Of a stretch of 64,000 nt of DNA, positions 43,553 through 50,558 are shown piece after piece. The notes beneath the pieces were generated by a model. It was given only the letters and a program-made list of their open reading frames with translations. It did no database searches and was not told the origin of the DNA. The number at the start of each line of letters is the position of its first letter. Position 1 is the stretch's first letter. This DNA is from Prevotella sp. (GTDB lineage Bacteria; Bacteroidota; Bacteroidia; Bacteroidales; Bacteroidaceae), in assembly GCA_017619445.1 (NCBI GenBank), contig JAFZSI010000053.1, forward strand, positions 1-64,000. Reading direction: 5' to 3'. Made by a program: the position numbers and the translations under genes.

Positions 43553-45124
43553 TTATCTGACCACAAACTTTCTTCCGCCTATGACATAAATGCCTTGGGG
43601 CAGACCTTCCAATGCATCGGTGATGCTGCGAGCAGTGCGCACCTTCACACCATAGATGGTATAGACATCCATCGTGCGGCGATGTTTGACCTGCGTAGGC
43701 TTCACGCCATCGGAAACCACATGCTTATAGAGCTGCACGGGTGCCACATACTCGCTGTATTTCTGATAGGTTGTGAATCGTGGATAGCTTTTGTTAAAGA
43801 AGATATACCGTCCGTTGTCTTTGTTCTTGATGTTGACATTTCCCTTTTCAAACTTAATTTTCCACAGAGCCATGTCGTTGCCTTCCATAACGAGTTCTGA
43901 ATCCTCGTCCACATCGTAGAGGTTGTTTTTGGTGTTGTCGGTTTGTGCCAGGTATTTATTGGCAATGGGGTCATACAGAGTATAGGCTCCCAATTCACCG
44001 TCAATATAGAGTGTATAGGGTTTGTCATCCGCTCCTGTCTCGGTGATAATGGTGTTGTCGGTGATGGTGACGGGCGCGTTTTTGCGAATGGAGGTGCTGC
44101 TGTATTTGTTGGTTGCCGACAATGCCGTACTTGCTTCTTCGTTGACAACAAGATAATGGCATCCCATTTCCAACTCCATCGTACTCACTACTTTCACAAA
44201 GGTCTGCTCACCCTCCAATGGGTCAGAGGATTCCACTGGCATCGGCTCCTCGGGTTCCTCGCCAATGACAGCATTCTCATAATCATCATAAATGAAAGCC
44301 ACATCGGTTTTGTCGCCCCAGACATATTGCTCCAGCCCCGGGTAATCGACAAACGGGTTGCGGTTGCCCTGGACTATCTGAACGATTCTGTTGCGGTCGA
44401 TTTCCTTTTGGCTCACGGGGTCTTGCTCCGACCAACGCAGCAACATGGGCAATGCCCAGTCGGCGTAAGCCGTATAACTGTCACCTGAAAGCATGTCGGT
44501 GTCCTTGTTGCCTTTCCAAGAGCCGATGAGGTCTTCATAGCAGGTGGCCATGTAGAAGTAGATGCGCGCAAAGTCGCCTTTGTACTCATCGTTTGGCTCG
44601 AACACCGTCCCCGAATAGCCGCTGACGGTGCATTTTCCTAATTTGCTGAAATAGTCGGCAGAGTGGTTCTTCTCACCGTTGTTCTCACCGTATGGGTAAT
44701 TGTTGCGCATGGAGTTAATCCAACTGTCAACAGGCACGATGTGCATGAGGTCGGAATACATAGGACTCTCCTCGCCAAACCAGCTCTTTGGAAAGGAGTG
44801 CTCGCGGTTGTAGCTGCTGGTCTCCTTACTGATGGTTGCTCCCTGCTTGTCGCCACCAATCTCATAGTTGGTGATGCCTGAGTACATGTCCCAAAGCAGG
44901 CCATCTTCACGGCGGTCGGTGTAACCATAATCCACCCAAAGCTGGTCGTAGGAATCTACTTCAGGATTCTTAATTATCTGGAAGAGAGCCGTTTTCAGTT
45001 CCCTGCCCTTGGTGTTGTCGGCAGTCTCGTAGTATCTGCCGGTGCCGTTGGGTGCCTGTGCCAGGGCTATGCCCGTCGTTAGTGCGAGCAAGCAAACAGA
45101 CAGCATGATTTTCAACCCTTTCAT
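43553..45124 (-). CDS. Secreted endonuclease I family protein
   Basis: 523 residues from ATG 45124 (MKGLKIMLSVCLLALTTGIALAQ signal peptide); the frame extends 21 codons upstream through a repeat. EndA/NucM-type domain about 30-270: DGLLWDMYSGITNYE, SSYNREHSFPKSWFG (catalytic His), DLMHIVPVDSWINSMRNNYP with YGE. Probably a nonspecific extracellular DNase/RNase for nucleic-acid scavenging. The C-terminal half is beta-rich, and the end VYTIYGVKVR...LPQGIYVIGGRKFVVR is a type IX-like sorting tail. Confidence 0.87.
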   Translation of the reverse strand: MKGLKIMLSVCLLALTTGIALAQAPNGTGRYYETADNTKGRELKTALFQIIKNPEVDSYDQLWVDYGYTDRREDGLLWDMYSGITNYEIGGDKQGATISKETSSYNREHSFPKSWFGEESPMYSDLMHIVPVDSWINSMRNNYPYGENNGEKNHSADYFSKLGKCTVSGYSGTVFEPNDEYKGDFARIYFYMATCYEDLIGSWKGNKDTDMLSGDSYTAYADWALPMLLRWSEQDPVSQKEIDRNRIVQIVQGNRNPFVDYPGLEQYVWGDKTDVAFIYDDYENAVIGEEPEEPMPVESSDPLEGEQTFVKVVSTMELEMGCHYLVVNEEASTALSATNKYSSTSIRKNAPVTITDNTIITETGADDKPYTLYIDGELGAYTLYDPIANKYLAQTDNTKNNLYDVDEDSELVMEGNDMALWKIKFEKGNVNIKNKDNGRYIFFNKSYPRFTTYQKYSEYVAPVQLYKHVVSDGVKPTQVKHRRTMDVYTIYGVKVRTARSITDALEGLPQGIYVIGGRKFVVR

Positions 45125-45144
45125 AATGGTATAAGATTTGAGGT

Positions 45145-45275
45145 TTAAGTTTTGAGGAGTTTGACATAGTAACAGGGGGTTAGACATAGTAACATACTAA
45201 CATATTTCCTTTTCTCCTTTACTCCTTTACTCCTTTACTCCTTTATTCTAAATTGTAAATTGTAAATTGTAAATT
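45145..45275. repeat. GACATAGTAACA repeat block, copy 1
   Basis: GTTTGACATAGTAACAGGGG, TTAGACATAGTAACATACTA, then ACATATTTCCTTTTCTCC, CTTTACTCC units and AATTGTAAATTG filler. The same order recurs at 45686-45790. Confidence 0.85.
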
Positions 45276-45282
45276 ATGAAAT

Positions 45283-45669
45283 TCACTTGTGTTTCTGGTA
45301 ATACTGCAAGCCTCGTTTGACATTTTCTTTCACAGCATCTGACGACATTGTTGCACCAGTAACACCGTCAATCTGAGTCTTTTCGGCCTTCGACACCTTC
45401 AGCCCTTCCCACTTGGTGAGGAGCAGTTTTTTAATTCGCGCAAAATATTTGGGTGTTTCCTGGTTTTTAAGCGGAACAACCTTTACGATTTTGTTTTTCT
45501 GGATGTGGATTTCCACGGGCGTAGTGCCCAGATAGCCCTTCACATCCTTGGCCAGCGTGGTGGTGTTCACCACGTAGGTGCCGTCGGCTTTCTTTGTCAT
45601 CACATCGTCTGCCTGCGCGGTGAGCAGGCTGAAAGCTGCAAAGAGTGCAGCAAATAGAATCTTCTTCAT
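45283..45669 (-). CDS. Small exported FMN-binding protein
   Basis: 128 residues from ATG 45669 (MKKILFAALFAAFSLLTAQA signal peptide); the frame extends 24 codons upstream through a repeat block. Mature part is one FMN_bind domain: YLGTTPVEIHIQKNKIVKVV, then DGVTGATMSSDAVKENVKRG near the end, which contains the flavinylation motif (S/T)GAT with Thr as acceptor. Such proteins carry covalently attached FMN in extracytosolic electron transfer. No ApbE gene in the window. Confidence 0.87.
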   Translation of the reverse strand: MKKILFAALFAAFSLLTAQADDVMTKKADGTYVVNTTTLAKDVKGYLGTTPVEIHIQKNKIVKVVPLKNQETPKYFARIKKLLLTKWEGLKVSKAEKTQIDGVTGATMSSDAVKENVKRGLQYYQKHK

Positions 45670-45685
45670 TTTTCTTTTCAAATAA

Positions 45686-45790
45686 ATTTGTTTGACATAG
45701 TAACTGGGGTTTAGACATAGTAACATACTAACATATTTCATTTTCTCCTTTTCTCCTTTACTCCTTTTCTCCTTTACTCCTTACTCCTAA
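45686..45790. repeat. GACATAGTAACA repeat block, copy 2
   Basis: TTTGACATAGTAACTGGGG, TTTAGACATAGTAACATACT and AACATATTTCATTTTCTCC, then CTTTACTCC units. It flanks the FMN-binding gene in the same orientation as copy 1. Its right end overlaps the 3' end of the WecB-like frame (45758), whose last residues (KELGVRSKGEKE) come from the repeat. Confidence 0.8.
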
Positions 45791-46882
45791 TTCCTTACTG
45801 CTGTTAAGAATCTGCACGATGCGCTCGGCTGTGCGTCCGTCCCACCTTTCGGGCAGACTGCACGATTTCCAGTTGCCGGCGAGCATGTCGGTCATGGTTT
45901 CGGCCAGCCGCACGGAATCTTCGCCCACAAGCACGTTGGAACCTACTTTCACGGTCTCGATGTGCTCTGTATAGCTGTTGAGTGTGATGCAGGGAATGCC
46001 GTTGAACGTGGCTTCCTCTGCCACATTGCCCGAGTCGGTGACAATGCCCTCGGCATGAGCAGTTAGCCATCCAAACTCCAAGTAGCCCAACGGTTCAACG
46101 ATGTGCAGCGAGCCTGTGTCTGGCCCTACAGCCTCGCGCACGGCCTCTGCAGCCCGCTCACGCAAGGGTGCCACGATGGGCACGTTGCCCGCCGCGCCAA
46201 CCATGGCCCGCATCATGTTCCGCAGGTTGTCCTTGTCGGCCATCAGTGCCTTGCGGTTGAGGGTGAACACCACATAGTGACCATCCTCGAGACCCAGTTG
46301 GTCAACAATTTCGGGGCGTCGCCAAAGTCCCCGATAGAATCGCAGGTTGTCGATGAGGATATTGCCCACCATATAGACACGGCTCTGCTCGGCTCCCTCG
46401 CGGTTGGTGATGCTGTTGTTGCTGATGCCAGCGGTGAACAACAGGTCAGAAAGCCCGTCGATGACCAAACGGTTGATTTCCTTGGGCATGTGAATGTCAA
46501 ACGAGCGCGTGCCGGCCACCAAATGTGCCAGACGGATGCCTTGTTTCTTGGTGACGATGGCGGCCGCCATGGTTGAGGCAAGGTCATCGACCACAATCAC
46601 TACATCGGCAGGGTTGCTGTGCAGATAAGCCTCGAACTTGGTCATCACCTGCCCAGTCAGCTCGTTCAGGTTCTCACAATCAACACCTAAGCACACGTCG
46701 GGGCGGGCCAATTGCAAATCGTCGAAGAGCGAACCCTCGAGGGTGGGGTCGTCAGCACGTCCGGCATAAACCAAGGTGCTGCCGATAGACTCGCCAGCGG
46801 CCTTTGCCTTGCCGATGGCCCTGACTATCGGGGCCACTTTCATGAAGTTGGGGCGTGCGCCCACCACAATACAGATGTTCAT
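45758..46882 (-). CDS. WecB-like UDP-GlcNAc 2-epimerase homologue with altered active site
   Basis: 374 residues, GT-B fold: ICIVVGARPNFMKVAPIVRA at the N terminus and LHIVEPLGYLEFGWLTAHAE, GIVTDSGNVAEEATF and GIPCITLNSYTEHIETVKVG in the second domain. Family residues are changed: HGDT is VVDDL, HVEAGLRS reads HLVAGTRS (catalytic Glu to Val), the second-domain THRRE reads TLNRKA (catalytic His to Asn), and DSGGIQEE reads DSGNVAEE. PKEINR keeps one Glu. True epimerase activity is therefore doubtful; a binding or different sugar-nucleotide role is possible. No capsule genes adjoin it. Confidence 0.82.
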   Translation of the reverse strand: MNICIVVGARPNFMKVAPIVRAIGKAKAAGESIGSTLVYAGRADDPTLEGSLFDDLQLARPDVCLGVDCENLNELTGQVMTKFEAYLHSNPADVVIVVDDLASTMAAAIVTKKQGIRLAHLVAGTRSFDIHMPKEINRLVIDGLSDLLFTAGISNNSITNREGAEQSRVYMVGNILIDNLRFYRGLWRRPEIVDQLGLEDGHYVVFTLNRKALMADKDNLRNMMRAMVGAAGNVPIVAPLRERAAEAVREAVGPDTGSLHIVEPLGYLEFGWLTAHAEGIVTDSGNVAEEATFNGIPCITLNSYTEHIETVKVGSNVLVGEDSVRLAETMTDMLAGNWKSCSLPERWDGRTAERIVQILNSSKELGVRSKGEKE

Positions 46883-47019
46883 TACTCAATCTCCTTTTCT
46901 TCTATCTCACACAGAGGTACAGAGTTATCAGAGTTTCAGTTTGTTCTCCTTAACCTCTGTTCCTCTGTGTGAGGTTTTCCCTACTTCCCTCCTTTACTCC
47001 CGATAACTCCTAACTCCTA

Positions 47020-47967
47020 TTATTCGCCCTTGAACAGCTCCTTGATGCCTCCGATGGAGCCGAGCACGTTGGTTGCCTCGTAGGGCAGATAAACGGTCTT
47101 GGTCTTCTCGCCCTTGCCCAGTTCTTCCATCATCTGAATATATTTCTGCGCCAAGAGGTAGTTGGCGGGATTGGTGGATTTGCCCACAGCCTCGGTAATC
47201 AGCTCGATAGCCTTGGCCTCAGCCTCAGCCTTGCGGATGCGTGCCTGAGCCTCACCCTCGGCGTGCAGGATTTCCTGCTGTTTCTGTGCCTCAGCACGGT
47301 TGATGGTGGCCAGTTTCTCACCCTCTGACTGCAGAATCTCACTCTGCTTGTCACCCTCGCTGGTGAGAATGGCAGCGCGCTTGTTACGCTCAGCCTGCAT
47401 CTGCTTCTCCATTGCCGAGAGCACACTCTCAGGCGGAATGATGTCCTGCAGCTCCACGCGGTTCACCTTGATACCCCACTTGTTGGTGGCATCGTCGAGC
47501 ACTGCGCGCAGCTTGGTGTTGATGGTGTCACGCGAGGTGAGGGTCTGGTCAAGCTCCAGTTCACCGATGATGTTACGCAGGGTCGTCTGCGTGAGTTTCT
47601 CTATGGCGTTGGGCAGGTTGTTGATTTCATAGACAGCCTTGAACGGGTCAACAATCTGGAAATACAGCAGCGCGTTGATTTGCATCTGGATGTTATCCTT
47701 GGTAATCACGTTCTGGCGGTCGAAGTCATACACTTGCTCGCGCAGGTCGATACTGGTAGAATAAACATAGCGGCCGCGGTTCATGGTGATGAACGTCTTG
47801 GCGCGGTCTATGAAGGGGATGATGATGTTGATGCCGGGTTTCAGCGTAGCATAGTATTTGCCCAAACGCTCAACAATCTTGGTTTCTGACTGGGGAATAA
47901 TCACGAGGCTCATCTTGATGAACAGGATGGCCAACACCACAATGGCGATAAAAATATAAGTTGTCAT
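47020..47967 (-). CDS. SPFH/band-7 (stomatin-like) membrane protein
   Basis: 315 residues. N-terminal membrane segment TYIFIAIVVLAILFIKMSLV, then a band-7 domain (IPQSETKIVERLGKYYATLK, DNIQMQINALLYFQIVDPFK, KWGIKVNRVELQDIIPPESV) and a coiled coil rich in Glu/Ala/Lys (about 185-250). QmcA/stomatin family, a scaffold of membrane microdomains. It lies just downstream of nfeD on the same strand, the usual partnership. Confidence 0.92.
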   Translation of the reverse strand: MTTYIFIAIVVLAILFIKMSLVIIPQSETKIVERLGKYYATLKPGINIIIPFIDRAKTFITMNRGRYVYSTSIDLREQVYDFDRQNVITKDNIQMQINALLYFQIVDPFKAVYEINNLPNAIEKLTQTTLRNIIGELELDQTLTSRDTINTKLRAVLDDATNKWGIKVNRVELQDIIPPESVLSAMEKQMQAERNKRAAILTSEGDKQSEILQSEGEKLATINRAEAQKQQEILHAEGEAQARIRKAEAEAKAIELITEAVGKSTNPANYLLAQKYIQMMEELGKGEKTKTVYLPYEATNVLGSIGGIKELFKGE

Positions 47968-48012
47968 GCTATTTACAATTTTACAATTTACTATTTACAA
48001 TTTACTATTCAT

Positions 48013-48044
48013 CTCCCTCCCTTTGGGAGGGTCGGGGTGGGTTC
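48013..48044. repeat. Family D repeat, copy 2
   Basis: CTCCCTCCCTTTGGGAGGG, then TCGGGGTGGGTTCA, matching the unit inside aroC (55361-55392). Its end supplies the nfeD stop codon (TGA, 48045-48043). Confidence 0.85.
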
Positions 48045-48492
48045 ATTCTTTTTCCACGGTGAGTATGATGCTGTCCATGCTCACCACTTTCACACGTTCG
48101 CCTTTGGCAATGGGCATTCCGCCCAAAGAAACCGCTTTCCAGTCGTCACCGTCGATGGCCACACGTCCGTAGCCACCGGCCTCGATGGCCTCGCTCACGG
48201 TTCCGATACGCCCAATCACAGCATCGGCATTGCTTACTCGCTCGTCGCCGCTGTGGTGTAGATACTTCAGCGCAAACGGACGCACGAAGAACAAACTGAG
48301 CACCGAGAAGATGGCAAACACGAGCAACTGTCCGTAGATGCCCAAGCCCAATGCGGCCGCAATGGCCGCAAAGACACCGCCGATGGCAAAACACATGATG
48401 AAGAAATCACCGTTCATCAGTTCCAAAATCAGACAGATGAAACTCACCAAAGCCCACATCTGCCACAAATGTGCTGCAAAATAATCTATCAT
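48043..48492 (-). CDS. NfeD-family membrane protein
   Basis: 149 residues, three to four membrane spans in the first 75 residues (MWALVSFICLILELMNGDF, FAIGGVFAAIAAALGLGIYG) followed by a small OB-fold domain (GRIGTVSEAIEAGGYGRVAI then DGDDWKAVSLGGMPIAKG). NfeD proteins pair with SPFH proteins such as the next gene downstream. Short form without the ClpP-like protease domain. Its promoter is at 48614-48622. Confidence 0.9.
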   Translation of the reverse strand: MIDYFAAHLWQMWALVSFICLILELMNGDFFIMCFAIGGVFAAIAAALGLGIYGQLLVFAIFSVLSLFFVRPFALKYLHHSGDERVSNADAVIGRIGTVSEAIEAGGYGRVAIDGDDWKAVSLGGMPIAKGERVKVVSMDSIILTVEKE

Positions 48493-48613
48493 AACAATCT
48501 ATTGGTTAAAGATTATACGTTGGTTTTAACTGTTTTGTTACAAAAAACGCATGTCAAGCACCATGAAACTCATTTCAATCGCCAAGACGCTGCTTTTTCC
48601 TTATATTTTTCAT

Positions 48614-48622
48614 GCAAATATA
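48614..48622 (-). promoter_or_regulatory. Promoter of nfeD-SPFH
   Basis: Minus strand TATATTTGC at 48622-48614 is an exact -7 box. TTTG candidates lie at 48642-48639 (16-bp spacer). The leader would be about 115 nt. Confidence 0.6.
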
Positions 48623-48865
48623 CAAAGATTCGCTCAAACAAACGAACGTTTTTAGAACATTAACGAATTTTTCAGTGCTTTTGCTCCTTTCGCTTTTTGC
48701 TCCATTCTTCCCGAACCCCAAACACAGGCTTGCAAAAGTGATGGCATAAGTTGAGAAAGTTCACCCTGCGAGTTATAACAGTAACCCCATGAGTTATGGA
48801 AATAACTCGCCGCACTATTTTTCCAAAGCATAGAGTTACGACAACAACGCTATGCTTTACATTCA

Positions 48866-48882
48866 GATTTTCTAGAAAATTT
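48866..48882. repeat. Dispersed palindrome family A, copy 6
   Basis: GATTTTCTAGAAAATTT, flanked by TATGCTTTACATTCA on the left and AGTCGTAACTCTAAACG on the right. Confidence 0.75.
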
Positions 48883-48983
48883 AGTCGTAACTCTAAACGT
48901 TGTTTCCGGAACGATAAATTTGGCGAAAACAACGCATCACTCTGGAACTGCCAGATGGCCCGCAGTCATAGTCTGGCAAGGGA

Positions 48984-49454
48984 TTACTGCCTGCCGATGC
49001 CCTTCTCACGAAGATACTGCGCACGCTCCTTGAGTTTCATGCGGGCAAAGCGGCGCCATCCCTGCGCACCGTGGTCGCCGCACTGGTCGAGGTAGTGCAG
49101 ATCGTGCTGATGGGCGTAGGCTTCCATCTCAAAAGGATTGAGATAATAGGCTGCGTTTTTCACCTTGCGGAAATAACGCAAGGCTTTGAGCGAATACCAG
49201 AAATAGAAACCGTAGAACAAGAACCACGAGTTGCGTGTTGACTGTGCCTGGCGCAGATGAATCATCTCGTGGTTCTTGAGTGTGCTGAAACGACTGTTGA
49301 GATGGTCGGCCATGGCCTGCTCGCTGGTGAAGATATGTCCGAACACGGTCATGGCGGTATAGCCTTTGCGCTTCCACAAACGGCTCACCTCGGCCGGCAT
49401 GTCGCTGACTGATGCAGGCCGAGGCGAACGGAAAAGAAGTCTCAACAGATTCAC
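48984..49454 (-). CDS. Small HExxH-motif protein, putative membrane metalloprotease-like
   Basis: 156 residues. A metal-binding HEMIH (62-66, context LKNHEMIHLRQAQ) followed by a hydrophobic aromatic segment (SWFLFYGFYFWYSL, 76-89) and NPFEMEAYAHQHD, where E109 or E111 could be the third ligand. The N and C termini are basic. No signal peptide. I do not recognise the family with certainty. It is convergent with no gene and precedes repeats on its 3' side, so only the motif points to a zinc peptidase. Confidence 0.7.
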   Translation of the reverse strand: MNLLRLLFRSPRPASVSDMPAEVSRLWKRKGYTAMTVFGHIFTSEQAMADHLNSRFSTLKNHEMIHLRQAQSTRNSWFLFYGFYFWYSLKALRYFRKVKNAAYYLNPFEMEAYAHQHDLHYLDQCGDHGAQGWRRFARMKLKERAQYLREKGIGRQ

Positions 49455-49496
49455 CGCGTTTATTTACAATTTGACAATTAATTTATGGAGTAAAGG

Positions 49497-49590
49497 AGAA
49501 AAGGAGAAAAGGAGGAGAGTTAGGAGTTAGGCACTCCTCCTTTACTACTTTTCTCCTTTACTACTTTTCTCCTTTACTACTTTTCATTTC
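49497..49590. repeat. GGAGTAAAGGAGAAAAGG / CTCCTTTACTACTTTT tandem repeats
   Basis: Purine-rich units (49497-49525) are followed by three copies of TTTCTCCTTTACTAC (49548-49585), an imperfect inverted arrangement. Confidence 0.75.
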
Positions 49591-49596
49591 TCTCCC

Positions 49597-50409
49597 CTAC
49601 TTCTTATAGTATCTCAGGGCTTCGGGCATCCACTGCTGAATCATCTTGATGCGGTTGGCATCGCTGGGGTGGCTGCTCATGATTTCTGAAGTATTATTCT
49701 GTGAGCTGGCGGCCATGCGCTGCCAGAAACTGACAGCCACCTGCGGGTCGTAGCCAGCCATGGCAGCAAAGATGAGTCCCATGTGGTCGGCCTCGTACTC
49801 ATGTTCGCGCGAGTAAGACAGGTTTTTGAACTGGAAGCCCTGCTGGGCTATCGCCTGAATCACAGAAGTTGTGGTTGAGCCCATGCCAAGGGCACCGAGC
49901 ACGGCACCACCTATCTGTGTCATGGTCTGCTGGTTGTACTGTTTGCTCAGCTGCTCTGCCGAATGGCGTGCCACGGCATGTGCAATCTCGTGACCCAACA
50001 CAATGGCCAGCGAACCCTCGTTCTGGGTGACTGGCAACAAGCCTTCATAAACCACAATCTTGCCTCCGGGCATGCAGAATGCGTTCACGTTCTTGTCCTG
50101 CACCAGGTTGAACACCCACGAGTAGTTCTTCACGTCTTCGGCCATACCGTTGCTCTTCAGATAGGTTTCCACGGCATTGGCAAGTTTCTGGCCTACGCGC
50201 TTCACCATAGCGGTGTTGGTGGCGTTGGTCGATGCTTTGGCTGTTTTCATGTACTCGCTGTACTGCTGGTTGCTCAGGCTGAGGATGTCGGCATCACTTA
50301 CAGAAAGCTTTTGCTGGCGGCCCGTGATGGGCACCGTGCGTGTTGTGCCGCAAGCCGCAAACAACATGGCGGCCATGATGGCAAACAAATAGATTTTCAG
50401 TTGTTTCAT
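49597..50409 (-). CDS. M48-family metalloprotease lipoprotein
   Basis: 270 residues. Lipoprotein signal KIYLFAIMAAMLFAAC with Cys20. Zinc motif HEIAH at 140-144 in AIVLGHEIAHAVARHSAEQ; a Glu/Asp ligand lies in YEADHMGLIFAAMAGYDPQ. M48C/loiP-like periplasmic quality-control protease. MSSHPSDANRIKMI is typical of the C-terminal part. Own promoter upstream; monocistronic. Confidence 0.93.
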   Translation of the reverse strand: MKQLKIYLFAIMAAMLFAACGTTRTVPITGRQQKLSVSDADILSLSNQQYSEYMKTAKASTNATNTAMVKRVGQKLANAVETYLKSNGMAEDVKNYSWVFNLVQDKNVNAFCMPGGKIVVYEGLLPVTQNEGSLAIVLGHEIAHAVARHSAEQLSKQYNQQTMTQIGGAVLGALGMGSTTTSVIQAIAQQGFQFKNLSYSREHEYEADHMGLIFAAMAGYDPQVAVSFWQRMAASSQNNTSEIMSSHPSDANRIKMIQQWMPEALRYYKK

Positions 50410-50497
50410 AATGATGTGTTTTTGTTGAGGTTAAGTATTTTCTATCTTCAAAGGGCAGCAGCGGGGTGCCCGAACTGTCAAAATGGTATTACTGAGT

Positions 50498-50506
50498 GCA
50501 AAAATA
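50498..50506 (-). promoter_or_regulatory. Promoter of the M48 protease gene
   Basis: Minus strand TATTTTTGC at 50506-50498, an exact -7 box, about 90 bp before the ATG at 50409. -33 not clear. Confidence 0.6.
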
Positions 50507-50558
50507 TAAATTTAAATTGAAAACAGCGACTGAAAACGAAAAAAAATTTACGTTTCTC

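Larger units (their letters stand above)
48493..48983. other. Intergenic region with nfeD promoter and family A palindrome
   Basis: No gene supported. It contains the nfeD promoter near 48614, an AT-rich leader, and a family A unit at 48780-48950 with arms GCATAGAGTTACGACAACAACG / CGTTGTTTCC. Short frames there are repeat shadows. Confidence 0.75.
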
